Assembly: GCA_963921795.1 (NCBI GenBank)
Contig: OY997642.1
Span: 40,188,840-40,252,839 of the forward strand
Source of the DNA: Nannobrachium achirus
Taxonomy: Eukaryota; Chordata; Actinopteri; Myctophiformes; Myctophidae
Reading direction: 5' to 3'
Length of the DNA: 64,000 nucleotides
Shown: piece by piece, positions 47,451-59,119 of the stretch
Layout: every line of letters begins with the position of its first letter
Position numbering within the stretch: position 1 is the stretch's first letter
The notes under the pieces: model-generated
Told to the model about the DNA's origin: nothing
What the model saw: the letters and a program-made list of their open reading frames with translations, nothing else
Database searches by the model: none
Made by a program: the position numbers and the translations under genes

Positions 47451-47965
47451 AGGCATTTTAGATAAAGGTCCTTAGATTGTGTGTAGAATGTTTCATGCAA
47501 ATTGCAAAAAAAATCCTAACGGGTTTAAGCGTTTCACAAACTGCTCAAAATGATATAGCGCCCCCCTTTGGCCAATTGGAGTAAGATTGGTTTTAGTGAT
47601 ATTTGGACTAACACTCTACATCTTTGCCAAATGCCATGAACATGTTACTTTGCATGTATGATTTAGAGGCAGAAGAATAATTTGCATAAAACTGCAATAT
47701 TCATTGAATTATTAAAAAAGCATGTTTCAATTTTTTTTAATCCGATCTGACAGATCTTTAGATATTGGTCCAAAGTTCATGTAAAAAAAGTTTTGTGGAC
47801 GTGACGCGAAAATTCCAGAACAAAAGCGGGTTTAAGCGTTTTACAAACTGCTCAAAATGGCGGAAAATCTAAGGGCGGAGCTTACTTAACAAAGACACAG
47901 ATGTCTTCCGCTTGAGTCAAAGCACGTGTGTAAGCAAGTTGCATGTCTTCAAACGAAGACATGCA
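47451..47965 (+). repeat. Long dispersed repeat, copy 1
   Basis: AAAGGTCCTTAGATTGTGTG, CACTCTACATCTTTGCCAAA and TAAGGGCGGAGCTTACTTAA recur at 51731-52236, about 95% identical by eye. Two inner motifs GGGTTTAAGCGTTT...CAAACTGCTCAAAATG repeat within the unit. Not coding. Confidence 0.75.
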
Positions 47966-48367
47966 GCTGTCTCACTGAGTCCCTTGCTCTCTCTCTTTCC
48001 TCTCTCTCTCCCTGGCCTACGGCTTTCGGATTTCCAAAACGCAACGAAAACACGCAGTGCAGTGTGCAACCAGCTTTACTGTATAATAAAAAAATAAAAA
48101 CATTCCTACAACCCAAATCTGGTACAAGCTCCCTTGCAAAGGTTTGTAACAATGAGAGTACAAATGGACCCAAATGGACCTTACCTTAAAGGGTCCATTT
48201 GGTTCCATGTGTACACTCTCAGAGTTACTGTAAGGGTCCATTTTGTTCTCCCTCCAGAAGGACTACTAATACATTAAAGGCTAATAAAGCTCTTTGTGTT
48301 TACAGTAATATTTGCTCTGTTCATGAAAACAATAGAATTATGATTAAAATGTCCTCCTCAATCTATA

Positions 48368-48440
48368 GTACACTGGTTCCCAAACACTGGCTTAGGACCC
48401 ATATGTGGGCCGCAGATACATTTTTATGGATCCCCTCATC
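48368..48440 (+). mobile_element. hAT-like MITE end
   Basis: CACTGGTTCCCAAACACTGG then GACCCATATGTGGGCCGC. Related to 4809-4900. No right end seen. Confidence 0.4.
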
Positions 48441-49014
48441 CCTACATTTAGTTATCAATTATTATTATTTCAAAACAAAAAAGCAGAATCCTTCACAACT
48501 TCATTAAAAACAAATTCAGTGATTATTCTTTTCAGTAAAGAAATTAAATAAAAAGGAAAAGTAGTGAACACAATGTGGCTCGAACCAACACGTTATGAGC
48601 TTGTGATCTGCTATCTTCATTAGTTTGGGTCCCGGGAAAACGTCTAATTTCTCTTCTGGGTCAAAATCATTCTTAAAATCATGGCCCCAATCCATTTCTC
48701 TCCCATTAACTTCACTTCATTTAATTACGTTTTCTTTCAAATACAACCCAATGAGACAAACCCATCAGATGCCCACAGGGGGTTAAACATAAATGATAAA
48801 AAGCAACATTTAATCTTTCAAATCTTACCCCCTGCAGATCATTGTTAGTATAGTGTGTGTTTTCATGTGTTTCAAATCTAACTCATTGCAGATCATAGTT
48901 AATATATTGTCTATTCTTACCTGTCAGGTGATGATGCTCTGCTCCTGGTGTGCAGAGAGTCAGTGGTCACAGTGTCCTGAACTCAAGCATCTTATATGGA
49001 GAGAGAAGAGATCT

Positions 49015-49455
49015 ATCTGGTTCTACTGGATTCCTTTAGACCAGGGCTACTCAACTGAAGATGGTTCCTAGAGATCTGGTTCTACTGGATTCCTTTAGAC
49101 CATGGCTACTCAACTAAGATGGTTCCTGGAGATCTGGTTCTACTGGATCCCTTTAGACCAGGGCTACTCAACTGAAGATGGTTCCTGGAGATCTGGTTCT
49201 ACTGGATCCCTTTAGACCAGGGCTGCTCAACTGAAGATGGTTCCTGGAGATCTGGTTCTACTGGATCCCTTTAGACCAGGGCTGCTCAACTGAAGATGGT
49301 TCCTGGAGATCTGGTTCTACTGGATCCCTTTAGACCAGGGCTGCTCAACTGAAGATGGTTCCTGGAGATCTGGTTCTACTGGATCCCTTTAGACCAGGGC
49401 TGCTCAACTGAAGATGTTTCACAGAGATCTGGTTCTACTAGATTCCTTTAGAAGA
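49015..49455 (+). repeat. 59-base minisatellite, about seven units
   Basis: Each unit reads GGTTCTACTGGATCCCTTTA, GACCAGGGCTGCTCAACTGA, then AGATGGTTCCTGGAGATCT. First and last units are most diverged; the middle four are nearly identical, which points to recent homogenisation. The centre AGACCAGGGCTGCTCAACT resembles a hAT-like MITE end. Confidence 0.9.
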
Positions 49456-49502
49456 CAAGGGCCGCCAGCTAAAAGTGACGCTCCTGTTTTGGACGATTAG
49501 AC

Positions 49503-49640
49503 CAGGGGTTTTCAAAGTGGCTGACGGGGCACCCTGGGGTGCCTCGACAGCAGTCCAGGGGTGCCGCGAGATCATTTGATAATATTTGGAATTTATTTGG
49601 ACACTTGAAAAAATATTTAGTATCATTTTAAACTTTAAGT
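49503..49640 (+). mobile_element. hAT-like MITE end
   Basis: CAGGGGTTTTCAAAGTGGC then GGCACCCTGGGGTGCC, a usual fish hAT-like left end. The right end was not found. Confidence 0.45.
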
Positions 49641-49774
49641 ACAAAGTTATTTTCAGTCAGTTCTAACCAAAATGGCTATTATCTCAACGTTTCCTCGCAA
49701 CATAATCACTAAAATATCCTCACTGTCAGGCAGAAACCTTGTATCTCCAAGTTTCAAATGTGTACGTCTTTTGG

Positions 49775-50085
49775 TAAAGCAAAGCCCTGCTTCATCATAC
49801 AAGACTGTCGCACAAAACTAGTGAAAGCAGCCGATCTACAAGCACGTTGTGTGCTTGTAGATCTGCTGTTTTCACTAGTTTAATACATTTTATAGACTAG
49901 CCCTTACCCGTTCAAAGATATGAGCTCCAAAATGATGTGCAGTGTGTGGGTTATGGGATGTGCACTGTGCACACAGTATATGAGGGATGGAAAGTAACTT
50001 TAACTGGTGCTTGCATGATAATATGTAGGAGCATCAATGTAAGAAATACCCGTTTCGTTTAATGGCTACCTCAGTGAACACAACG
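49775..50085 (-). repeat. Hairpin copy D and dispersed repeat copy 2
   Basis: 49816-49880 is a near-perfect hairpin, CTAGTGAAAGCAGCCGATCT with CTGCTGTTTTCACTAG. The left flank matches the right flank of copy B inverted. 49895-50080 matches 17335-17515 inverted. The two blocks may be parts of one larger repeat. Confidence 0.65.
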
Positions 50086-50466
50086 ATTGTCATGTATTTA
50101 ATAATGAAATGACGACGTTACAAAATGAGGTTTTATTCACAAAGTTTAAAGAGAACATTAACAGATTACTGTTGCAATAAATCAGAGGTAGGATAATACT
50201 CAGCTGTATATATAATATCAGAGGTAGTTAAGACGATAATAGTCAGCTGAAATGAAGCCATATCACACTTTGTTGGGCTGGTACTGTTTATTTGGATCCC
50301 CATTAGCTACTCTTCCAGGGGTCCACACAAATCTATTACATTACAACACATTAATAAGTTTTACAGTACAAAAAGAAAACGGTTAAAAACTTTAAAATAT
50401 AACCAAATGTAAGGAATAATACAAAATAACAATAATAATAATTAATCTAGATTATATGGTATAGTA

Positions 50467-50888
50467 CAGGGGTCTTCAACGTTTTCAGGCCAAGGACCCC
50501 TTAGCTGAGTGAGAGATGAAGCAGGGACCCCCACTACATATAATTATTGTATAAATGTGTGATGCAGATTTTCATGGATTTCATAGACATGTTTGACAGC
50601 GCTGTCATCAGTCTATGTTGGATTCATGTTAATGTGTATTTTCAGGCATTTAACCACTTAAATCGTCGATACTTTGAAAACATGACCTTTCACTCTGTAC
50701 TTGGTCTGCTCTTTTTTACCTCCACACCAAACCTCTTTGTCGAAAATAGCTGATCTACAAGCTGATCTACAAGCTCTTGTAGATCTGCTATTTTTTATCC
50801 TCCTTCCTATCACACAAGGATTTGGTGGACCCCCTTAGTAACTCTAAGGACCCCCTAGGGGTCCCGGACCCCCCGTTGAAGATCCCTG
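50467..50888 (+). mobile_element. hAT-like MITE with nested hairpin
   Basis: CAGGGGTCTTCAACGTTTTC on the left and CCGTTGAAGATCCCTG on the right are inverted ends, with GGACCCCTTAGCTGAGTG and GGACCCCCTTAGTAACTC subterminal. Hairpin copy E lies inside at 50742-50796. The flanks do not give a clean duplication. Confidence 0.65.
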
Positions 50889-51143
50889 GTAGGCCTATAG
50901 TAAATCATTGCATAGGTACATCTTAAAGGAGTAGTTCACCCGCAACATGACTTTTTTTCTATTGATTACTCATGCCATGGAGAATGTGTTTGTATTTGTC
51001 GCATTCCTAAGAGAAAAAAATTATTATCGTACATTTACCCCCATTGATTCTGGATGGGGACCCAAATGCATGGCCCTGGATGGGGAAACCATCAGGGTAA
51101 ATTTACTATAATCAATTTTTTGTCTTAGATAATTTGAAAAATA

Positions 51144-51475
51144 TTCTGACATTTTCTAAATTCACAACGGCCGTTTTAAACCGGAAATGGCCATATTCCA
51201 ACTTAAATTGGGATGATTTTGATACTTTTTTGTTGATTTTGATTATGAATTAAATTATAAATGTGGTTATTTATATGCTTATAGATTATCTGCATTTCAA
51301 AAGCAAAATATAGACAATCCACTCAAATTATTAGAACAATGACTTCCATAATAGCCTATCAAAAATAGTCACTTCATCATTTGGAAAATCAACAAAAAAT
51401 CAAAATCATCCCAATTTAAGTTGGTATATGGCCATTTCCGGTTTAAAACGGCCGTTTTGAATTTAGAAAATGTCA
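51144..51475. mobile_element. Inverted-repeat element
   Basis: Arms 51144-51235 and 51390-51475 share TTTAAACCGGAAATGGCCAT and AACTTAAATTGGGATGATTT in inverted order. The loop is about 155 bases. No coding content. Confidence 0.65.
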
Positions 51476-51730
51476 GAAATGGATTCAGCATCCTCAATAA
51501 CCCCCAAAACCACTCCAATATTGTTAAAATCGTCCAATCAGTTTTTGACATATTTTTCATTATTATAGGTGATTATGCTAATTAAAGCTAATTATGCTAA
51601 TTATGAAAATTGCCCAACATATGCAAGTTAGCATCCAGCAGTTTTTAACTGCTGGGGACCCATACTCAACATTTCTAACATAAAACTTTAGGGTACTCAA
51701 AATGTCCGGGTTCACTTTCTGGCTACTAGA

Positions 51731-52570
51731 CTAATATTAGATAAAGGTCCTTAGATTGTGTGTAGAATGTTTCATGCACATTGCTAAAAAAAAATTAACA
51801 GGTTTAAGCGTTTCACAAACTGCTCAAAATGATAGCGCCCCCCTTTGACCAATTGGAGTAAGATTGGTTTTAGTGATATTTGGACTAACACTCTACATCT
51901 TTGCCAAATGCCATGAACATGTTACTTTGCATGTATGATTTAGAGGTAGAAGAATAATTTGCATAAAACCGCAATATTCATTGAATTATTAAAAAAGCAT
52001 GTTTCAATTAAAAAAGAAATCCGATCTGACAGATCTTTAGATATCGGTCCAAAGTTCATGTAAAAAAAGTTTTGTGCACGTGACGAGAAAATTCCAGAAT
52101 AAAAGCGGGTTTAAGCGGTTTACAAACTGCTCAAAATTGCGGAAAATCTAAGGGCGGAGCTTACTTAACAAAGACACAGATGTCTTCCGCTTGAGTCAAA
52201 GCACGCGTGTAAGCAAGTTGCATGTCTTCCAACGAAACGAGTCATGACTTATGCCCCCCTTTGGCCGATTGGAATAAAATTGGTTTCAGTGATACTTTGA
52301 CTAACCCTCTACATCTTTGCCAAATGCCATGAACGTGTAACTTTGCATGTATGATTTAGAGGCAGAAGAATAATTTGCATAAAACCGCAATATTAATTGA
52401 ATTATTAAAAAATAATCTTTCGCTTTAAAAGAAATCCGACCAGACAGTTTGACCGTATCGGTCCAAAGTTCATGTGAAAAATGTTTCGTGCGCGTAACGA
52501 AAAAAATCCCAGGAGGAGATAGATTTTTACTGTTTTTCATATAATTCAAAATTCTGGGGGATCTAAAGGT
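51731..52570 (+). repeat. Long dispersed repeat, copy 2 and partial tandem copy 3
   Basis: 51731-52236 matches 47451-47965. From about 52250 the same unit restarts at CCCCCTTTGGCCGATTGGA and runs to about 52570, more diverged. No recognisable protein. Confidence 0.7.
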
Positions 52571-53099
52571 CAGAGGTTAAAAGTCAGAGCGTAAAAGTTG
52601 TTCTGCATGAGGAGACGCATACGTGTTTACAGGTTTCATGGCTGTACGTATAACAGAGCATGAGCTCTACCTGTTCAAAGTTCGCACTTTCGAAGGCTTC
52701 CTACAGCGCCACCATTTGGCCGATTGCTGTAAAAAGTAATAGCACACTTCGCCACTGTAAGCTGAACACATTGATGTTTTTATTTTCATTTTCTGCCTGA
52801 GTATGTAGGAGTAGAAAGGAACCGAAGTTTTGAGGAGAACTTGATATCTTTATATTACAAAAGAGTAAGTGATCTACTTCCGGGTCATGTATCGCTAACT
52901 TAAATACCAAACCACTTGGCCAAGATGTACTACATATGTACTAAATATAGCTTAAAAATTCAAACACCCATGTCACCTTTGCAAGATGTCGTTTCCAAAC
53001 CTCTGTATACAGTTGTATTCGTTATTACCCTCATATTTTGCCTCTGTATAAAATAGTCCGCCGGTCAAATATGTCCGACCGGAAACGTGCACAATAGTT

Positions 53100-53205
53100 C
53101 CCCCCCCAAATTTTCTTTTTTTTAACGTTTTTTTTTTTTTTTTTTTACGTTTTTTTTTTTTTTTTTTTTTTACTTTTTTTTTTTGCTTTTTTTTTTTTTT
53201 TTTTT
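53100..53205. repeat. T-rich tract
   Basis: Several T-runs of 10-25 bases with few interruptions. Confidence 0.9.
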
Positions 53206-53790
53206 TACTAGATGTGAGCGGCCCGAAGGGCCGCGACCCTCTAGTCCTTACAAACTAGAAAATGTGCAATTTGGGAAATTGCGAGTGTGGTTGCCCGCCC
53301 CGCCCCGGCGCGAGCAGCGGGGATGCGCCTCCGGGACCCCGAGGAAACGCCGGGGCCCGAGGGAGACGACGTCGGGACGGATACCGGCGGGCCGTGCGAC
53401 ACGCGATTCGAAAAGTTGCCGTTGGGATCCTGCGTTCTTGATGTAAGGATATGGTTTCTTGTTTTAAAGAAATAGGCTCCTCCCACAAGTTTCGGCAGGC
53501 GATTACGTTGTCGCGTCACTTCCGAGATCGTTTGTGTTTCGTTTTGAGAGGGTTGTTCCCCCTGAAAAACGCGTTTTGTCATGAAACAGTTACTTTTTGC
53601 GCGTTTGTGGCGCCCCCTATGGGTCGAAGTGGAAATGCTTTTGGGGATTCGTTGAGTATCCCACCCGTGACTTGTGGTTAAAATTTGGTGTTGATTGGAT
53701 GTTTTATTCGCGATTTATGGCTATTTTTTGCGAAATGGGCCCCTCCTGCTAACTTTGGAAGCCTGTTACGGACGAACGGTATGGACTATC
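53205..53790 (+). repeat. Dispersed repeat with CpG-dense GC-rich core
   Basis: Starts GAGCGGCCCGAAGGGCCGC, a hairpin, after ACTAGATGT. Bases 53290-53415 are strongly GC- and CpG-rich, unlike the AT-rich surroundings. CTTTGGAAGCCTGTTACGG near 53752 links it to the repeats at 3730 and 3960. The open frames on both strands come from base composition. Confidence 0.5.
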
Positions 53791-53795
53791 GAAAT

Positions 53796-54040
53796 TACCG
53801 ATTTTTGTGACATTTGGAGAGAATATGTAGGAAAAGGAGCAAAAAGTGTGTTTTGAAGAATTCTAAATGGCGGAAAATCTATCCTGACACAAATGGGCGT
53901 GGCCTATATGGGGAGATGCGTCATGACCCAAGGAATCCATGGAAAAGGGAATTTTAATTTTCCGACCTACGGTTCCTTACAGGCGAGCCCACAATAATGA
54001 CAATATCTAGAGTGTGCTCGCCTTTCAGGCGAGCCCACTA
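53796..54040 (+). repeat. Dispersed repeat, ACCGATTTTTGTGACATTTG family, copy 2
   Basis: Matches 20187-20370 closely and ends in two inverted or direct GGCGAGCCCAC motifs (53983 and 54028), the arm also seen at 1171-1194. Confidence 0.6.
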
Positions 54041-54059
54041 ATAAGTTGGACATAAAAAA

Positions 54060-54819
54060 GAGCAAAAGAAAATAGTTTAGTCTAGCCTAAAATGTACTAG
54101 TCATCAAAAACTACTAATATGGACTGAAGTAGGCTAAACATTTTTTTATTTTAGTTTAGTCTAGTCTAGCCATTGTCTGTTCTGATGAAGATCGAAATGA
54201 ACGAAACGTTGAAATAAAGCTACTTGTGCGGGTTCCCTTCTTTGATTCAATTATCAGAGATCCCTTTTTGACATAGGCCTATGCATTTTTGTCCTATACG
54301 CACCTGGCAACCAGCCTTTGAGGTGTGCATCAGCCTTTTCTTAAAGTTTAGTCTAGTCTAAAAATGAGGTCCTGTTTTGAATGTTTGGAATTAATATAAT
54401 ATATCATCAGTATTCCGATATTAACCTGCAGGCCGCATTAAGTGAAGGTGGGTGCCGCATGTGGCTAGTCTATAGTTCAAAAACTATTTGGACACCCATG
54501 CCGAGAACCATTTTAAGAGTGTGTTTGTGTTTTCAGGCCAGACAGCTGAACTACAGTACACTACAGCAATATCTAATTACTCAGACGGACCAAACACATA
54601 ATTTAAATGGCAAATAGCAGCATGGGCCCAACGTCACTCTTTGTTGAATTCACAGCTTGACTCACACCTTATTATACACAGGGTAATCCCTTACACAAAC
54701 CTAAAGGCAAGTTTGTACGAGCTACGCCCTGCCCTCTCTTGCCTTCCACCCTGGGACTGGGAGAGATTGTTTGCATAGAACACGTATCTGCAAGTATGTG
54801 AATACAGTGTGCTGTCCTG

Positions 54820-54820
<1 letters not shown>
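54060..54820. other. Non-coding spacer
   Basis: GTTCTGATGAAGATCGAAAT then GAAACGTTGAAATAAAGC near 54180 looks like a retroelement tail. Nothing else recognised. Confidence 0.35.

Positions 54821-54823
<3 letters not shown>

Positions 54824-54865
<42 letters not shown>
54824..54865. repeat. (CA)n microsatellite
   Basis: About 42 bases of CA. Confidence 0.95.
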
Positions 54866-54866
<1 letters not shown>

Positions 54867-55384
54867 TACATATTAGATGTGTTTTTTCATGAGATGCTTT
54901 TTGTAGGTGTAGAAGTCTATGGAATTGTTATGTTGCATCACTGCAAAACATACGGTATATTGGTATATTTATTACATACTGCATTACGTACCAAAGATAT
55001 TGTATAATACCTTTATCATGCCTGCCATTCTACCTGTACTTAACATACATTTTATCTAATCTAAACTTTTTTGTACTTCATTACATCCAGCATTATTATT
55101 TTATAATATTCTTATCGAGTATGTCGGTTTTGCCAAGGAAAAAGGAAAATGCCAAAACAGCTTATTCTGCTGTTGCTAGTGACATCCCATTGGGAGACAC
55201 TCTTCCCTGTCTAGGGAAAAAACCTCCATAAAATCACACCCGTGTGAACTGAGCGGTGGTTTACCCACCAACCACCAACTAACTGTACTGTATACTGTAC
55301 TGTACTAACTGTACTGTACTGTACATATTCTGTGTTCTATATCTATGAATTCGATGTGTTCTAGATCTATGAATTCTGTCACCT

Positions 55385-55394
55385 CCCCCCCCCG

Positions 55395-55427
<33 letters not shown>

Positions 55428-55478
55428 AGGCTAGTCTCAACAGCACCCTCTTACCCACCAACCCCTCCCCCCTTCCCC

Positions 55479-55573
<95 letters not shown>

Positions 55574-55586
55574 GTGTGTGTGTGCC
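55385..55586. repeat. C-run and (GT)n microsatellite
   Basis: About 43 C with one G, then GT for about 105 bases, then GCCTGGCCTGGCCTG. Two homopolymer or dinucleotide blocks within 200 bases. Confidence 0.95.
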
Positions 55587-55877
55587 TGGCCTGGCCTGGC
55601 CTGAAAACAGCGCCCCTCCCTTAACATGTGTGGTCATAAAAGGTACTACCACGGGCTTGAGGCTACATACAGACCCACCCACATACACAGATACACGGAT
55701 ACACGGATACACACACGGCCACTCTATGGAGACGGTGTGACCACCGCTCAAAAATAGGGACTCAGGGCAGCAGTTGTAAATTGAAAGCCTGTCCCTTGGC
55801 GGCCTAGCCTCGTAAACCATGTGATTTCCGGAAGTTGGTGGTTTACAAGGCTATGGACAGCCCCTGGGCTACAATAT

Positions 55878-55885
55878 GTGTGTCT

Positions 55886-55961
<76 letters not shown>

Positions 55962-56048
55962 ACAGTATATAGTAAATAATGTATATATGTGTGTGTGTGT
56001 GTGTGTATATATACACACAAGACAGACAGGCAGGCAGGCAGATAGATA
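55878..56048. repeat. (GT)n, (TA/GT) and (GGCA)n arrays
   Basis: About 80 bases of GT, then a second GT/TA block (55988-56018) and GGCAGGCAGGCAGATAGATA. Confidence 0.95.
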
Positions 56049-56344
56049 GAATGCAGTATGCACAGCAATCAAATCAGCAACCAAATAAAAGTGATACTGA
56101 AGCATTAGAGACACTGATGAATAAAATAGGTAAATGGAGTGAAAACGAATTGAACTATCTCAACATTGTAAGAATAAGTAAAAATCATGTCTATTTGACT
56201 ATTTCATGGTGTTCACTGTTCACATGACTGAACAAATAGGAGATACAGCGTGATGATAATGGTGATGATGCAGGGAGTCTGTGAAGTCAGGGGGGAGGGC
56301 AGGGGGCATCGTGGGTAGTCGGGGTGGGGTGTGTGACATGCTCA

Positions 56345-57015
56345 TGTGATGGATAAAGACGGTTGTTTAGGGCGTTCCCCTTTATTTTTATTTTGATGAT
56401 GGTTAGCCAGACTGGCCTGGGGGGGGGGGGGGGGGGGGGGGGGGGGGAGCTGTTCCAGAACCCCACAGAGATTATTCTGATGCTGTGAACCATTCTGGCT
56501 GATGGCAGAGGAGCAAACAGTCTGTGTGAGTGGAGCGGTCCTTCACAATAGAAGAGGCCCATACATACACACATTCACCAGCGTCGAACCAATGGAACGT
56601 CGAAGAAATGTTATGTCGCAATATCGACACGCTCCCCTCTCTACAGACTCTTCTCATTCCTGGCTCTCAAGCTATGAATGACTCCCTCCATCCCAACAGT
56701 CAGGACAGCTGCAGACTCACTTTCCATCTGACAACTTTCCTCTTCAGTCTGTACCTCATCACAATTATTATTTCCTTGAATCACAACCTTTGTCTATTTC
56801 TATACACATAGACATTTGTTTGTCCACAGATGCGAAGTTTAAATAGTAAGTTTACATAAATGTCAGGTTTGATGTTTTAGTGGCTGTTACATTGTAGCAC
56901 TTAATTTCCATAGCACTTTTTTATTTACCATTTACCCTGTAATTTCTTGACTAGGGATCATGCCATTTAATCTTGCACGTTGTAAGTCGCTATGGATCAG
57001 AGCATTAGCCACTAA
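56345..57015 (+). mobile_element. LINE remnants with L2-like tail, copy 3
   Basis: GATGGCAGAGGAGCAAACAG near 56500 matches a common fish LINE segment. From 56640 the frame gives SQAMNDSLHPN and, after a frame change, a sequence like 'TFHLTTFLFSLYL'. The tail TTGCACGTTGTAAGTCGCT at 56973 is the typical L2/SINE end. A G-run of about 29 lies at 56419-56447. Confidence 0.55.
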
Positions 57016-57019
57016 AAAC

Positions 57020-57950
57020 CTCTGGGCTAAAATCTTTATTAGCATGATTGAATGGACTGAAAAGCCATGTTTGTACTGTGAACCAGTCTTCATCAGGGCA
57101 TACCGGTAGGCTATACAAATGGCAAGCATCAATGTAGCAGCAATAAACCATAGATCACTCAGTATTTCTCCATATTGGACTTCTCTACTTCAAAATATCT
57201 CATCAGATTGTTGAAAAAAGCAGAACTAAATACCGTAGAAAACCACAAAAATACGGTACTTCATGTGTTGGATGCTGATAAGGAGAGCTTTCCTCCAGCT
57301 CACAGCACAACCGGAAGTTTCGCAACATCAACATGTCATTGTGTGAAGCTTCTGAAAAACAACTTCGCACATAAAGCCTTTACAAAAAGTAATTGGTCTC
57401 ATATACAGTAGTGTCCATTTTGAAGTGTCTTTATTTATGGCCCCTCACACACACATTTATATTACAGGATAATTCCATCGACTACCCAATTCAAACCCTA
57501 TGCTTAAAATTGTTCCTTGAAAAGTGATGACCAGTAATAATAAAAAAGATATAAAAAAAAAATATTAGGATATTATGCGTCATCATTTTCTTGTGGTGAT
57601 CCTTGCAGGCTTGGACATCTCACAGTGTGCAATTGTGCATGTGTGCATGCACGTGCATGTGACATTTGTTCAACACATTTCAACTAAAATATACCCAGTG
57701 GAAGGCTGGCTGTGCATAGTATAAGTAGACCGGGGAAACATCTGTGGTGCAGAAGGTGTGTTATACATCCGCCTCGCTTGGCAGGAAGCCAACATATCTA
57801 TTTGGTCATAGGCTCAGCTTTGACACTTGACAGGAGCTGTCTGAGAGTTAAACACAGTGTCTGATGGTGCAAGCATCAAATAGGATGTGGCCTCCATACA
57901 GCCATTGAACTGGGCTCCCTGGGAGGGGTGTTTCTGGAGAACACTTTCTC
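57020..57950. other. Non-coding spacer
   Basis: No exon or repeat recognised; the one long open frame (57175-57411) has no supported domain. Confidence 0.4.
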
Positions 57951-57952
57951 CA

Positions 57953-58143
57953 GGCCCGATTCATCAATCTGGTTGTAAATATAGTGTAAATAAAGTGACC
58001 AAATCTGGCTTATATTTCTGTTTTACCTTCAAAATCCCAGACAAAAAACATTGCTGAATCTGACCCTATCTTAATTGTCCTAAATGCCGTTAAGATCAAA
58101 ATATGGGCGTAATCTGGCTGTAAAGTGCTTGATGAATCGGGCC
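57953..58143. mobile_element. MITE with perfect 15-bp ends
   Basis: GGCCCGATTCATCAA and TTGATGAATCGGGCC are perfect inverted ends of a 191-base element; AATCTGG(T/C)TGTAAA follows one end and precedes the other. No clear target duplication, no coding content. Confidence 0.75.
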
Positions 58144-58392
58144 GAATGTGCCTACATATCTTTGGCCCTTCACCATTCGTGACCTCAGGCCAGGCCTCGG
58201 GGCAAGAGGTTCTATATACGTAGGTTCTGTGCGGGGTCAATCGATAAGATCAGTATTTGACAGCTTCAATTCATGCTGTTCAATTGCATGACCAAAATTG
58301 GAATCCTTTGGAAGTGGTTTAAACCATGACACATTGTCACTGTTATTTAATAAATAAATACAAAATTCACAGAACATTTATTCCCACACATT

Positions 58393-58396
<4 letters not shown>

Positions 58397-58477
<81 letters not shown>
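58397..58477. repeat. (CA)n microsatellite
   Basis: About 80 uninterrupted bases of CA. Just beyond it, CTTATTATTGATTGAGCACT and 'GAAACCAGGGAACCCAAAG' are repeated in tandem (58508-58605). Confidence 0.95.
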
Positions 58478-58478
<1 letters not shown>

Positions 58479-58799
58479 ACCGCTCAGTTCACACGGGTGT
58501 GATTTTCCCTTATTATTGATTGAGCACTTGAAACCAGGGAACCCAAAGCCTTTATTTATTTTTCCCTTATTATTGATTGAGCACTTGAAACCAGGGAACC
58601 CAAAGTTTGGAACTTTTGCAAATACTGTAAGAAAACCATAATTAAATATTTTCATATCATTTATTTAGCTCCCTTTTGTTTTCTTTGATATGTAGGAGTT
58701 CAATGTGGCTTCTGATTTAGCTTAGAGGAGCTAGGACTCTATAGCACAAATATTCCTTCATAGATAGTTTATTGGACAGTTGACCCAGTTGCCAATTAA

Positions 58800-58833
<34 letters not shown>
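58800..58833. repeat. C-run
   Basis: 33 consecutive C. Confidence 0.95.
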
Positions 58834-58835
<2 letters not shown>

Positions 58836-58974
58836 TGCCACCCAGCACTTTTCTTTAATAAAACTGAACCTCAAGCCCCTATGATGCTGCGACTGCGAGC
58901 GAGGTAGTATCATAAAGTCTGCCAGCACAAGGCCTCTGAAGTGATGCGTTTTGCTCAGTTGAAGCTCACCGTAT

Positions 58975-59118
58975 CTGGGGCCCGATTGAGAGAAAGGGGG
59001 TGACATCATCCACACCAACACAACAGGGTGAGGAATGCCAGTCTTCTGCCACTCTGGAACCCAGTGATACGGACCAAGAGGGGACAATACAACTTTAATC
59101 ACCACAGGCTCACACTGT
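58975..59118 (-). other. Orphan exon-like block
   Basis: On the minus strand an acceptor (CTCTGGTTTTCACAG) precedes, and a donor (AGATACG/GTGAGC) follows, one fully open frame: CEPVVIKVVLSPLGPYHWVP, then EWQKTGIPHPVVLVW. The other two frames stop at once. I do not recognise the protein. Adjacent exons were not identified within the window, so it may be an exon of a gene beyond 64000, a remnant or chance. Confidence 0.3.
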
Positions 59119-59119
59119 G

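Noticed and set aside
49015-49455. CRISPR array
   Set aside because: Direct repeats are adjacent without spacers, and the host is a vertebrate; this is a minisatellite.
53183-53582. Arg/Pro-rich open frames on both strands
   Set aside because: They arise from GC-rich repeat sequence; no splice context, domain or conserved start.
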